A stretch of 44,444 nucleotides of DNA from DATIUV01 sp049322755 (lineage in GTDB: Bacteria > Pseudomonadota > Gammaproteobacteria > Burkholderiales > UBA6910): contig JBMOQX010000056.1 of the NCBI GenBank assembly GCA_049322755.1, positions 1-44,444 on the forward strand. The letters are read 5' to 3'. Shown here piece by piece: positions 17,384 to 26,209 of the stretch. Position numbers and translations under genes: made by a program. Under the pieces are notes generated by a model. The model did no database searches. It was not told the origin of the DNA and saw nothing but the letters and a program-made list of their open reading frames with translations. Positions within the stretch are counted from its first letter, which is position 1, and the number at the start of each line of letters is the position of its first letter.

Positions 17384-18433
17384 ATGCGCATCGCACAAGT
17401 CGCGCCCCTGTTCGAAAGCGTGCCGCCGAAGTATTACGGCGGCACCGAACGCGTCGTCTCCTACCTTACCGAGGAGCTGGTCAGCCAGGGCCACCAGGTG
17501 ACGCTGTTCGCGAGCGGAGACTCGGTCACCGGGGCGCGGCTGGTGGCCGCGTGCCGCCGCTCGCTGCGGCTGGATAAGCAGTGTGTGGACCAGATGGCCC
17601 ACCACGTGCTCCTGCTGGAGACCGTTTTTCAGAGTGCCGCCGAGTTCGACGTGATCCACTTCCACGTCGATTATCTGCACTTCCCCCTGTCCCGACGCCA
17701 GAAGATCACGCAGCTCACGACGCTGCACGGGCGCCTGGACATTCCGGACCTGGGCCCGCTCTACCAGGAGTTCCGCGAGATGCCGCTGGTGTCGATCTCC
17801 GACGCCCAGCGCGAACCGCTGCCGGCCGTCAACTGGCAGGCCACCGTCTACCACGGCCTGCCACGGGACCTGTACCGCTTCCGCCCGGAGCCGGGCAGCT
17901 ACCTGGCTTTCCTGGGCAGGATCTCGCCGGAGAAGCGCGTGGACCGCGCCATCGAGATCGCCAAGCAGATCCGCATGCCGCTGCGGATCGCCGCCAAGGT
18001 GGACCAGGTGGACCAGGACTATTTCGGCGGCGTGATCGAGCCGCTGCTGCGCGACCCGCTGGTGGAGTACGTCGGCGAGATCGGCGACGGCGAGAAGGAG
18101 GCATTTCTCGGCAATGCCTACGCGCTGCTGTTCCCGATCGACTGGCCCGAGCCGTTCGGCCTGGTGATGATCGAGGCGATGGCGTGCGGGACGCCGGTGA
18201 TCGCCTACCGCAAGGGATCGGTGCCGGAGGTGATGGAAGAAGGCCACACCGGCTTCATCGTGCACACGCTGGAAGAGGCGGTGGCCGCGGCGCGACGCAT
18301 CCCGGAGCTGAGCCGCCAGCGCTGCCGCGAGGTGTTCGAGCAGCGCTTCACCGCCACGCGCATGGCGGCGGACTACCTGAAGGCGTACGAGCGGCTGATG
18401 GACCGGAGAAAACCTTCGGGCCCGGGAGGCTGA
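17384..18433 (+). CDS. GT4 family glycosyltransferase
   Basis: A 349-residue GT-B glycosyltransferase. N-terminal MRIAQVAPLFESVPPKYYGGTERVVSYLTEEL is the acceptor-domain start; GRISPEKRVDRAIEIAK begins the nucleotide-sugar domain, and PEPFGLVMIEAMACGTPVIAYRKGSVPEV is the E-x7-E donor-binding motif. Start ATG 17384 begins exactly at the conserved first strand; ATG 17309 is an in-frame alternative adding 25 low-complexity residues. The debranching-type gene starts 6 nt after its stop. The pair suggests handling of a glucan or a stress-related glycoside, unproven. Confidence 0.9.
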   Translation: MRIAQVAPLFESVPPKYYGGTERVVSYLTEELVSQGHQVTLFASGDSVTGARLVAACRRSLRLDKQCVDQMAHHVLLLETVFQSAAEFDVIHFHVDYLHFPLSRRQKITQLTTLHGRLDIPDLGPLYQEFREMPLVSISDAQREPLPAVNWQATVYHGLPRDLYRFRPEPGSYLAFLGRISPEKRVDRAIEIAKQIRMPLRIAAKVDQVDQDYFGGVIEPLLRDPLVEYVGEIGDGEKEAFLGNAYALLFPIDWPEPFGLVMIEAMACGTPVIAYRKGSVPEVMEEGHTGFIVHTLEEAVAAARRIPELSRQRCREVFEQRFTATRMAADYLKAYERLMDRRKPSGPGG

Positions 18434-18439
18434 AGCGGG

Positions 18440-20614
18440 ATGGCCGAGGAAGTCATCCGCATCCGCGATCAGTTCTACATCCTGTCGACGTCGGCCCGCG
18501 TCGACGACCGCACCCGCGTGCTGAAGCACGGCGACACGTTCGCGGTGTTCGACCGCTTCGGCGACGTCGAGGTCCTGGGCCGCCCCGAGCTGGGCATCTA
18601 CCACCAGGACACCCGCTTCCTGTCGCGCCTGGCGCTGCGCATCGGCGGCGCGCGGCCGCTGCTGCTGAGCTCGACCGTCAAGGAGGACAATTCGCTGCTG
18701 ACGGTGGACCTCACCAACCCGGACGTACAGCACGACGGCGAGGTCGAGATTCCCCGCGGCACCGTCCACGTGTTCCGCTCGGCGCTGCTGTGGGAGGCGA
18801 CCTTCTACGGGCGGCTGCAGGTACACAATTACGGCCGTTGGGCGGTGGATCTGGCGTTCGCGCTGGACTTCGACGCGGACTACGCCGACCTGTTCGAGGT
18901 CCGCGGCGTCGAGCGCGAGCGCCGGGGCGAGCGGTTCCCGGCGCAGGTGGATGGCGGCGCGCTGGTGTTCCGCTACCGGGGCCTGGACCGGCTGGAGCGG
19001 CGCACCCGCGTCACCTTCGATCCCCAGCCGAGCCGCCTGCAGGGGTCCGAGGCGCACTTCCACTGCCGCATCGATCCCGGCGCGGACGCCGTCTGCCGGT
19101 TCGCGATCCGCTGCGAGACGGACAGCGCGTCGGGCCGTGCGCCCGCCCGCACCTACGAGCAGGCCGCGGCCAAGGCCATCGGCGCGCTGCGTTCGGCGGA
19201 GGCCGCCGAACCCCGGATCTACACCGCCAACGAACAGTTCAACGACTGGCTCGGCCGTTCGATCGCCGACCTGCACATGATGCGCACCGACACGCCTCAC
19301 GGCCCGTATCCCTACGCCGGCGTGCCGTGGTTCAGCACCGTGTTCGGCCGCGACGGCATCATCACCGCGCTGGAATGCCTGTGGTTCAACCCGGACATCG
19401 CGCACGGCGTTCTCGCCTACCTGGCCGCCACCCAGGCGGACGCCGAGGTGCCCGAGAAAGACGCGCAGCCCGGGAAAATCCTGCACGAGACGCGCGGCGG
19501 CGAGATGGCCGCCCTGGGAGAGGTGCCCTTCGGCCGCTATTACGGGTCGATCGACGCGACGCCGCTCTTCGTCGTCCTCGCGGGGGCCTATCACGAGCGC
19601 ACCGGCGACCTGGAATTCGTGCGCTCGATCTGGCCCCACGTGGAGCGCGCGCTGGACTGGATCGACCGGTACGGCGACGTGGACGGCGACGGCTTCGTGG
19701 AATACGCGCGCCGTTCCCCGCGCGGACTCCTCAACCAGGGCTGGAAGGATTCCCAGGACTCCGTCTTCCATGAGGACGGCGCACTGGCGGAGGGGCCGAT
19801 CGCGCTGTGCGAAGTGCAGGGTTACGTCTACGCCGCCCGGCGCGCGGCGGCGGCGCTGGCGGCGTGGCTCGGGGACGGCGCGCGCGCGGAGGTGTTGACC
19901 CTCGAGGCGGAAGCGCTGCAGCGCCGCTTCGAGGAGACGTTCTGGTGCGAAGCGCTGTCCACCTACGCGCTGGCGCTGGACGGAAGGAAACGGCCGTGCC
20001 GCGTCCGGGCGTCCAACGCGGGGCACTGCCTGTTCTCGGGCATCGCCGGCGCGGAGCGGGCCTACCGGGTGGCGGAGACGCTCATGGCGGAGCCGTCGTT
20101 CTCCGGCTGGGCGGTGCGGACCGTGGCGGCGGACGCGGCACGCTACAACCCGATGTCCTATCACAACGGGTCGGTCTGGCCGCACGACAACGCCCTCGTC
20201 GCCGCCGGGCTCTCCCGTTACGGGCGCAAGCGCGACACGGCGCGCATTCTCGCCGGCCTGTTCGACGCCAGTCTGTTCTTCGACCTGCACCGGCTGCCGG
20301 AACTGTTCTGCGGCTTTCACCGGCGCCCCGGCGAAGGTCCGACGCTGTACCCGGTTTCCTGCTCGCCGCAGACCTGGGCGTCGGCCGCCGTGCTGCTCCT
20401 GCTGCAGGCCTGCCTGGGGCTCGAGGTGCGCGGATCGCGCAAGGAAGTCCTGTTCTGCAATCCTCACCTGCCCGAGTTCCTGGCGGAACTGCGCCTGTCG
20501 GGGCTGCGCATCGGCGACGCCACCGTGGACCTGAACCTCGTGCGCCACGGCGAGGACGTGGGAATCAATGTGGCGCGGCGGGAGGGCGACGTGCGCGTGG
20601 TGGCGGTAAAGTAG
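18440..20614 (+). CDS. Glycogen-debranching-type (amylo-alpha-1,6-glucosidase-like) protein
   Basis: A 724-residue protein with an N-terminal beta-rich GDE_N_bis-type domain (about residues 20-240; VLKHGDTFAVFDRFGDV, GIYHQDTRFLSRLAL) and a C-terminal (alpha/alpha)6 barrel. Barrel signatures include VPWFSTVFGRDGIITALE, VPFGRYYGSIDATPLFV, NQGWKDSQDS and YHNGSVWPHDNALVAAGL, containing the acidic residues expected at the active site. The family hydrolyses alpha-glucosidic bonds in branched glucans, or trehalose-like substrates in relatives. No glycogen synthase or branching enzyme is in the window. Six nt after the GT4 gene, so co-transcribed. Confidence 0.88.
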   Translation: MAEEVIRIRDQFYILSTSARVDDRTRVLKHGDTFAVFDRFGDVEVLGRPELGIYHQDTRFLSRLALRIGGARPLLLSSTVKEDNSLLTVDLTNPDVQHDGEVEIPRGTVHVFRSALLWEATFYGRLQVHNYGRWAVDLAFALDFDADYADLFEVRGVERERRGERFPAQVDGGALVFRYRGLDRLERRTRVTFDPQPSRLQGSEAHFHCRIDPGADAVCRFAIRCETDSASGRAPARTYEQAAAKAIGALRSAEAAEPRIYTANEQFNDWLGRSIADLHMMRTDTPHGPYPYAGVPWFSTVFGRDGIITALECLWFNPDIAHGVLAYLAATQADAEVPEKDAQPGKILHETRGGEMAALGEVPFGRYYGSIDATPLFVVLAGAYHERTGDLEFVRSIWPHVERALDWIDRYGDVDGDGFVEYARRSPRGLLNQGWKDSQDSVFHEDGALAEGPIALCEVQGYVYAARRAAAALAAWLGDGARAEVLTLEAEALQRRFEETFWCEALSTYALALDGRKRPCRVRASNAGHCLFSGIAGAERAYRVAETLMAEPSFSGWAVRTVAADAARYNPMSYHNGSVWPHDNALVAAGLSRYGRKRDTARILAGLFDASLFFDLHRLPELFCGFHRRPGEGPTLYPVSCSPQTWASAAVLLLLQACLGLEVRGSRKEVLFCNPHLPEFLAELRLSGLRIGDATVDLNLVRHGEDVGINVARREGDVRVVAVK

Positions 20615-20662
20615 AAGTGGCGGCCGGTACCCTTGCACCACGGCGTCGGGGCGGCGATCCCC

Positions 20663-20691
20663 GGGGCGGGCAGCGGCTCGCCCCCCGCCCC
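20663..20691. terminator. Possible terminator between convergent genes
   Basis: GGGGCGGG (20663-20670) pairs with 20684-20691 across a 13-nt loop and is followed on the plus strand by TCTT. It sits between the convergent debranching-type and FAD oxidoreductase genes. The U-tract is poor. Confidence 0.4.
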
Positions 20692-20693
20692 TC

Positions 20694-22022
20694 TTAACGC
20701 TTCAGCACGCACTTCTCGTACAGCGTCGGGAACGCGCCGTCGGGGTCGTAGCGGGCCTTGAGCTCCCTGTAGCGCTCGCCGCCGTAGAGGGCGGCGAACT
20801 CGTACTTGTCGTAGTAGCTGTCCGAGTAGAGCGACTTGATCCCGCCCAGGCGCTTCACCTCGCGCTCGATCACGCGGTTGTGGTAGCCGGCGGCGAACGG
20901 CTGCCTGCGCTTGACCACGTCCCAGAAGCCGAAGTTGACGTAGGTGACGCCGGGCTTCATCGGGTAGAGCGTGAAGTCGCCCGAGAGCACCCGGATCGGG
21001 CAGATCCAGATGGGCAGGATGCCGATCTCGCGGCGGAGGAAGTCGAGGAACTCGGCGCAGCGGTCGATGGGGATGTCGACGTCCTGGATCACCGACTCGG
21101 TGTGGCTGCCGGCGAGTCGTGCGAGCGCGCGCGACAGGCCGAGCCGCGCGTTGAAGCGCATGATCTTCGCGTAGGTGACCGAGTTGAGCCGCTCGCGGCC
21201 GAACACCAGCTTGCGCAGCAGCGGGTTCTGCGCGCCGACGTTCTTCGAGCACCAGAACCAGTCGGTGTCCCAGCGCCACAGGTAGTCGCGGGTGGCGAGG
21301 TAGTCGTCCTCGCGCTCCCGCAGCGAGCGGTAGTAGATCTTCTCGTAGGTGTAGTCGCTGGCGTAGGGCGCCGCGTCGACGAAAGCGCCCCGGGTCAGCA
21401 CCATCTCGTCGGGTCCGAACACCACGCCGTCGAGGAAGTCGGCGGCGCCGACGCACTCCCCCTCCAGGTCGAGGAAGAACAGCCTGGGATCGCTGTAGAG
21501 CCGGTGCGTCAGTTTCACGTAGCGCTTCGCCGGCACCGCCTTGGCGGTCACGCGCAATGCGTAGCCCAGCGTGCCATAGGAGTTGGGAAAGCCCAGGAAC
21601 AGGTCGCGATGATCGTTGTCGCGGCGGCAGGTCACCACCTCGCCGGTGCCGGTGAGCACCTCCAGCTCCTCGATGGTTTCGTGCACCAGCCCGTAGCGGA
21701 AGGAGCTGGACTCGATCGCCACGCCCGCCACCGCGCCGCCGATGGTGATGGACTTGAGCTGCGGCACTACGGCGGGCATCACGCCGGTGGGCAGCGCCAG
21801 CTCGGTGAGCCGGGCGTAGGGCGCCATGCCCTCGGCGTCGATGCGCAGGTTGGCGGGATCGACCCGCAGCACCTCGCCGAAGTCGCGCACGTCGAGACGG
21901 CGGCGCGTGCCGGTCTCGCGGTCGCGGAACAGGTTGGACGTGCTCTTGGCGAGGCGCACCGGTCCGCCGCCGCCGCCGAGGGCCTGCGCCAGGCGCGCGA
22001 CCTTGGCGGCGTGGTCGCTCAC
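20694..22022 (-). CDS. FAD-binding oxidoreductase, TmsA/Rv0449c (DWARF1-like) family
   Basis: A 442-residue flavoprotein with an N-terminal PCMH-type FAD domain: VRLAKSTSNLFR, AVVPQLKSITIGGAVAGVAIESSSFRYG, FPNSYGTLGYALRV. The C-terminal half contains DYLWRWDTDWFWCSKN, YVNFGFWD and SLYSDSYYDKYEFAALYGG. These blocks are those I recall from mycobacterial Rv0449c and actinobacterial TmsA/BfaA, which reduce the 10-methylene intermediate of 10-methyl fatty acids with NADPH. Start GTG 22020-22022 overlaps the stop of the methyltransferase gene (GTGA), so the two are coupled, as expected for sequential enzymes. Substrate assignment is inference. Confidence 0.82.
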   Translation of the reverse strand: MSDHAAKVARLAQALGGGGGPVRLAKSTSNLFRDRETGTRRRLDVRDFGEVLRVDPANLRIDAEGMAPYARLTELALPTGVMPAVVPQLKSITIGGAVAGVAIESSSFRYGLVHETIEELEVLTGTGEVVTCRRDNDHRDLFLGFPNSYGTLGYALRVTAKAVPAKRYVKLTHRLYSDPRLFFLDLEGECVGAADFLDGVVFGPDEMVLTRGAFVDAAPYASDYTYEKIYYRSLREREDDYLATRDYLWRWDTDWFWCSKNVGAQNPLLRKLVFGRERLNSVTYAKIMRFNARLGLSRALARLAGSHTESVIQDVDIPIDRCAEFLDFLRREIGILPIWICPIRVLSGDFTLYPMKPGVTYVNFGFWDVVKRRQPFAAGYHNRVIEREVKRLGGIKSLYSDSYYDKYEFAALYGGERYRELKARYDPDGAFPTLYEKCVLKR

Positions 22023-23245
22023 GGCGCCGCCGCGCCCGGGTCGCCCCGGTAGACGTGGGCGCGGCTCATGGGATAAGCGCGGGTGTTGCCCCTGGAGTAG
22101 ACGATCTGGAACAGGTGCGTGTAGCCGCCGGCGGCGCGAAACATCTCGGCGCAGGACGCGAGGTAGATCGACCACTTGCGCCGGAAGCGCTCGTCGAACT
22201 TCCGCGGGTCGAGGGCGTGGATCGCTTCCCAGTTGGCGTCGAAGCGCTTCGCCCACTCGTCCAGCGTCAGCGCGTAGTGGCGGCGCAGGTTCTCGACGTC
22301 GAGGATCTCGAGGCCCGCGCGCTCCATCGCCACCAGCGTCTCGGCCAGGCTGGGGATCCAGCCGCCGGGGAAGATGTGCTCGCGGATCCAGTACTCGGTC
22401 TCGTAGCGGCCGACGTGGCCGATGAAGTGCAGCACCCCGATGCCGCCGGGCTTGAGCGGCGCGGCATGGGCGCGCACCACCTCCTCCAGCTGGTCGCGCC
22501 CGGCATGCTCCAGCACGCCGATGGAGCAGACCTTGTCGTAGGTGCCGGGGATGTCGCGGAAGTCCGCCTCGATCACCTGGATCCGGTCGTTGAGGCCGCG
22601 CCGGTCCAGCTCGGCCTGCATCTCGCGCACCTGCTCGGTGGTGCAGTTGATGCCGGCGCCGGTGATGCCGTAGCGCTCCTGCGCGTAGAGCAGGAAGCCG
22701 CCCCAGCCGCAGCCGATGTCCACCACCGTCTCGCCGGGCCGCAGGTCGAGCTTGCGGCATACGTGCTCGATCTTGTTCTGCTGCGCCTGCTCCAGCGTGC
22801 GCGTGCCCTCCTTCCAGTAGGCGCAGGTGTACATCTTGTAGGGATTGTCGAGCCACAATCGGTAGAACCGCTCGCCCAGGCCGTAGTGGAAGCGCGCGTT
22901 GGCCTTGGCCTGCTCGCGGGAGCGGTTGCCGAAGCGCATCTCGTGCAGCCGGTTGCGCCAGCGCACCGCCAGCGGCGGCTCGTAAGCGATGCGGCCCTCG
23001 GTGCCTGCGCGCATCGCCATCTGCACGCTGCCCTCGATGTCAATATCGCCGTCGAAATAGCCTTCCAGCAAACCGATGTGGCGCTGGATGATGACGCGCC
23101 GCTCGGCGGCGGCCTTGTGGAACCGCAGCGTGAACGCGGGCTCGCCGTCGCGGTTCTGGTACTCCGAGCCGTCGGCGAAGCGGATGCGGAAGCAGACGCT
23201 GGACGCCCGCCCGGTGTGCTCGAAAATGGACTTGAGCGCCGCCAT
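22019..23245 (-). CDS. Cyclopropane-fatty-acyl-phospholipid synthase-like methyltransferase
   Basis: A 408-residue SAM-dependent lipid methyltransferase. SAM motif VVDIGCGWGGFLLYAQERYG; active-site region includes HYGLGERFYRLWLDNPYKMYTCAYW, VCSIGVLEHAG and RHYALTLDEWAKRF, typical of the Cfa family (E. coli enzyme 382 residues). The N-terminal 100 residues are the usual lipid-binding domain. Cfa enzymes methylate cis double bonds of phospholipid acyl chains; the coupled FAD reductase suggests a TmsB/BfaB-type methylene product instead of a cyclopropane ring. ATG 23243-23245 lies 7 nt after the aldo/keto reductase stop. Confidence 0.9.
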   Translation of the reverse strand: MAALKSIFEHTGRASSVCFRIRFADGSEYQNRDGEPAFTLRFHKAAAERRVIIQRHIGLLEGYFDGDIDIEGSVQMAMRAGTEGRIAYEPPLAVRWRNRLHEMRFGNRSREQAKANARFHYGLGERFYRLWLDNPYKMYTCAYWKEGTRTLEQAQQNKIEHVCRKLDLRPGETVVDIGCGWGGFLLYAQERYGITGAGINCTTEQVREMQAELDRRGLNDRIQVIEADFRDIPGTYDKVCSIGVLEHAGRDQLEEVVRAHAAPLKPGGIGVLHFIGHVGRYETEYWIREHIFPGGWIPSLAETLVAMERAGLEILDVENLRRHYALTLDEWAKRFDANWEAIHALDPRKFDERFRRKWSIYLASCAEMFRAAGGYTHLFQIVYSRGNTRAYPMSRAHVYRGDPGAAAP

Positions 23246-23252
23246 GCCGAGG

Positions 23253-24260
23253 TCAGGTGCCGGTGATGCGGCCGCGGATCGGATACTTGGGATCGGAGTA
23301 CCCCGGCGTCGACGGGTGGCCGGGCGGCACCAGCGCGTCGAGGAAGGTCTCGTCCTCGGGATCGAGGCGATGCTGCAGCGCACCCAAGTAGCCCTGCCAC
23401 TGCTCCAGCGTGCGCGGGCCGGCCAGCACCGAGGTCACCGCGCGGTTCGCCAGCACCCAGTTCACCGCCCAGTCGCCGGGGGTCATGCCCTTGGCGGCCG
23501 CGCGGGCCTTCACTTCCTGGGCGATGCGCAGCGACTCGGGCCGGAACTCCGTCTCCATCATGCGCTCGTCGTGGCGGCCGGCGCGGGAACCCTCGGGCGG
23601 CGGCTCGCCGGGCGCGTACTTGCCGGTCAATACGCCGCGCGCCAGCGGGCTGTAGGGCACCACGCCCAGGCCGTGCTCGACGCAGGCCGGCAGCACCTCC
23701 ACCTCCGGCATGCGGTTCATGGCGTTGTAATAGGGCTGGCACACGGTGGGGGGCGGCACGCCCATCCCGCGGGCCGTGAGCGCCAGCGAGACGATGCGGT
23801 AGGCGCGGAAGTTGGAGACGCCCCAGTAGCGCACCTTGCCGGCGCCGATCGCGTCGCCGATAGCGTCGAGCGTTTCCTCCTGCGGCGTGTCGTAGTCGTC
23901 CACGTGCAGATACCAGACGTCGATGGTGTCGAGGCCCAGCCGGACGAGGCTGGCGTCGAGGGCGCGCAACAGGTAGCGGCGCGACAGGCCGCGGTCATTG
24001 ACGCCGCCGCCGGTCTTGTTGCCGGCCTTGGTGGCCAGCACCCAGCGATCGCGGTCCTCCGCCACCAGGCGCCCGACGATGCGCTCCGATTCGCCCTTGG
24101 CGTAGACGTCGGCAGTGTCGATGAAGTTCACGCCGGCGTCCCGCGCCGCGGCGACAATGTCGCCGGCGACGCGGGCGTCGGTGCGGTCGCCGAACATCAT
24201 GGTGCCCAGGCAGACGCGGGAGACGCGGACGCCGCTGGCGCCCAGACTGCGGTAGTCCAT
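23253..24260 (-). CDS. Aldo/keto reductase
   Basis: A 335-residue (beta/alpha)8 NADPH-dependent oxidoreductase. The catalytic tetrad is visible as Asp in NFIDTADVYAKGESE (with the Tyr), Lys in WVLATKAGNK and His in DVWYLHVDD; the cofactor region includes VVPYSPLARGVLTGKY. Substrates of this subgroup are carbonyl compounds and cannot be set. First gene of a minus-strand unit with the methyltransferase and FAD oxidoreductase (7-nt gap). Start ATG 24258-24260 has AAGGAAA upstream. A role in lipid metabolism is suggested only by position. Confidence 0.9.
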   Translation of the reverse strand: MDYRSLGASGVRVSRVCLGTMMFGDRTDARVAGDIVAAARDAGVNFIDTADVYAKGESERIVGRLVAEDRDRWVLATKAGNKTGGGVNDRGLSRRYLLRALDASLVRLGLDTIDVWYLHVDDYDTPQEETLDAIGDAIGAGKVRYWGVSNFRAYRIVSLALTARGMGVPPPTVCQPYYNAMNRMPEVEVLPACVEHGLGVVPYSPLARGVLTGKYAPGEPPPEGSRAGRHDERMMETEFRPESLRIAQEVKARAAAKGMTPGDWAVNWVLANRAVTSVLAGPRTLEQWQGYLGALQHRLDPEDETFLDALVPPGHPSTPGYSDPKYPIRGRITGT

Positions 24261-24353
24261 GGGGGTTTTCCTTGCTCCGGCCTGCCCCGATCATGCCGAA
24301 CTCCTTGCCGGTCGGCAACGCGGTGCAACGGCGCCCCGGGGCGTCATTGCTCT

Positions 24354-24396
24354 TTGATGCAGATCAAGATAGGTTGGTCGGCGAAAGGCGGAAAAT
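24354..24396 (+). promoter_or_regulatory. FNR/ANR box and -10 for the malic enzyme gene
   Basis: TTGAT-GCAG-ATCAA at 24354-24367 is a perfect dyad FNR-type site. GAAAAT at 24391-24396 is a plausible -10 whose start lies 30.5 nt from the box centre, the class II (-41.5) geometry of FNR-activated promoters. GGGAGGAG at 24443-24450 precedes the ATG. Confidence 0.78.
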
Positions 24397-24454
24397 CCCG
24401 CCTGAGCCACCCGTCCCTCCGGGGAGGGCGGCAAGAATAATCGGGAGGAGCACC

Positions 24455-26125
24455 ATGAGCGCCGCGGCAAAGCCGAAGTCCATTCCCCAACCGCGCCTTG
24501 CCGGCCTGCCGCACGGCGTGCTGCTGCTGCACGACCCCTTGCACAACAAGGGCACCGCCTTCACCGAGGCCGAGCGCGACGCACTGGGCCTGCGCGGGCT
24601 GCTGCCGCCGCGGGTGCTGACCCAGGAGCAGCAGGTGGCCCGCGTGCAGGAGAATCTGGAGCGGCTGCCCACCGACCTCGAGCGCTACATCGCGCTCAAC
24701 GCGCTGCACGATCGCAACTGCGGCCTGTTTTTTCGCCTGGTGATCGACAACCCCGACCGGATCATGCCGATCATCTACACGCCGACGGTCGGCCTGGGCT
24801 GCCAGAAGTACGCGCACATCTTCCAGCGGCCGCAGGGCATGTTCGTCAGCGCCCGCGACAAGGGCCGCATTCGCGAGACGCTCAGGAACTGGCCGACGCG
24901 GGAAGTCGACATCATCGTCGTCACCGACGGCGAGCGCATCCTCGGCCTCGGCGACCTCGGCGCCAACGGCATGGGCATCCCGGTGGGCAAGCTCTCGCTC
25001 TACGTCGCCTGCGCCGGCGTCGACCCGGCGCGCTGCCTGCCGATCACGCTGGACGTCGGCACCAACAACGAGGAGCTGCTGACCGACGAGCTCTACATCG
25101 GGCTCGCGCAGCGCCGCATGCGCGGGCGCGACTACGACGAGTTCGTCGACGAGTTCGTCACCGCCGCCAACGAGGTGTTTCCGGGCGTGCTGATCCAGTT
25201 CGAGGACTTCGCCAACGCCAACGCTTTCCGCCTGCTGGAGACCTACCGCGACCGCGTCTGCTGCTTCAACGACGACATCCAGGGCACCGCCAGCGTGGTG
25301 CTGTCGGGCCTTTACTCGGCGCTGCGGATCACCGGCGGCCGGCTCGCCGACCAGAAGATCCTCTGCCTCGGCGCCGGCGAAGCCGCGACCGGCATCTGCG
25401 ACCTGGCGGTGGCCTCGATGGTGCGCGACGGCCTGGGCGAAGCCGAGGCGCGCAAGCGCTGCTGGCTGGTGGACTCCAAGGGCCTGGTGGTGGCGAGCCG
25501 CACGGACCTGAACGACCACAAGCGCCCCTATGCCCACGAGCACGCGGCGGCCGGCGACTTCCTGGCGGCGGTGGAAGCGCTCAAGCCCACCGCGATCATC
25601 GGCGTCGCCGCCAAGGGCGGCATGTTCACGCGCGAGGTCCTCGAGGCGATGGCGCGCATCAACGAGCGCCCGATCGTGTTCGCGCTGTCGAACCCGACGT
25701 CGAAGTCCGAGTGCACCGCCGAGGAAGCGTACCGCCACACCGGCGGCCGCGCGCTGTTCGCCTGCGGCAGCCCGTTCGCGCCGGTGACCCTCGGCGGCCA
25801 GACCTTCGTGCCGCGCCAGGGCAACAACTCGTACATCTTCCCCGGCGTCGGCATGGGCGTGATCGCCTGCCGCGCACGGCGCGTCACCGACGAGATGTTC
25901 CTCGCCGCCGCCGGCACGCTGGCGCACCAGGTCGGCGAGAACGACCTCAAGCAGGGCAGCCTGTATCCGCCGCTGACGAAGGTGCGCGACGTCTCCGCCC
26001 ACATCGCCGCGGCGGTGGCCGAAGTGGCGTACGAACGCGGCCTCGCCACCGAGCCCAGGCCGGCCGATCCGCTGTCGTCCATCCGCAGCCGGATGTACGA
26101 CCCGCACTATCACGCCTACGCGTGA
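24455..26125 (+). CDS. NAD-dependent malic enzyme
   Basis: A 556-residue enzyme of the large (E. coli SfcA/MaeA-type) malic enzyme family converting malate to pyruvate, CO2 and NADH. Visible motifs: IIYTPTVGLGCQKY (substrate Tyr), GERILGLGDLGANGMGIPVGKL, FEDFANANAFRLLETY and FNDDIQGTASVVLSG (metal ligands and general base), ILCLGAGEAATGICDL (dinucleotide site), IFALSNPTSKSECT-like C-terminal motif. Cofactor preference for NAD is by family resemblance. Start ATG 24455 has a strong ribosome site. An FNR-type box lies upstream. Pyruvate and NADH are substrates of the Por and Nqr systems encoded next. Confidence 0.95.
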   Translation: MSAAAKPKSIPQPRLAGLPHGVLLLHDPLHNKGTAFTEAERDALGLRGLLPPRVLTQEQQVARVQENLERLPTDLERYIALNALHDRNCGLFFRLVIDNPDRIMPIIYTPTVGLGCQKYAHIFQRPQGMFVSARDKGRIRETLRNWPTREVDIIVVTDGERILGLGDLGANGMGIPVGKLSLYVACAGVDPARCLPITLDVGTNNEELLTDELYIGLAQRRMRGRDYDEFVDEFVTAANEVFPGVLIQFEDFANANAFRLLETYRDRVCCFNDDIQGTASVVLSGLYSALRITGGRLADQKILCLGAGEAATGICDLAVASMVRDGLGEAEARKRCWLVDSKGLVVASRTDLNDHKRPYAHEHAAAGDFLAAVEALKPTAIIGVAAKGGMFTREVLEAMARINERPIVFALSNPTSKSECTAEEAYRHTGGRALFACGSPFAPVTLGGQTFVPRQGNNSYIFPGVGMGVIACRARRVTDEMFLAAAGTLAHQVGENDLKQGSLYPPLTKVRDVSAHIAAAVAEVAYERGLATEPRPADPLSSIRSRMYDPHYHAYA

Positions 26126-26141
26126 CCGGTCGGGCCGGCCT

Positions 26142-26183
26142 TTGACGCAGGTCAACGCACCGCTCCCGCGGCGCCGGTACCTT
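26142..26183 (+). promoter_or_regulatory. FNR/ANR/DNR-type box and -10 for the nqr operon
   Basis: TTGAC-GCAG-GTCAA at 26142-26155 is a perfect dyad of the FNR family variant. TACCTT at 26178-26183 starts 29.5 nt from its centre, again class II geometry. nqrA starts at 26210. Confidence 0.72.
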
Positions 26184-26209
26184 CGAGCGGACGTTACAAG
26201 AGGATAGCC

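Noticed and set aside
17240..20641. 1133-residue minus-strand open frame
   Set aside because: Antisense to the glycosyltransferase and debranching-type genes, with biased composition and no recognisable motifs.
24260..24354. FNR box at 24354 as regulator of the aldo/keto reductase gene too
   Set aside because: No -10-like sequence is found at the matching distance on the minus strand (around 24325-24330).
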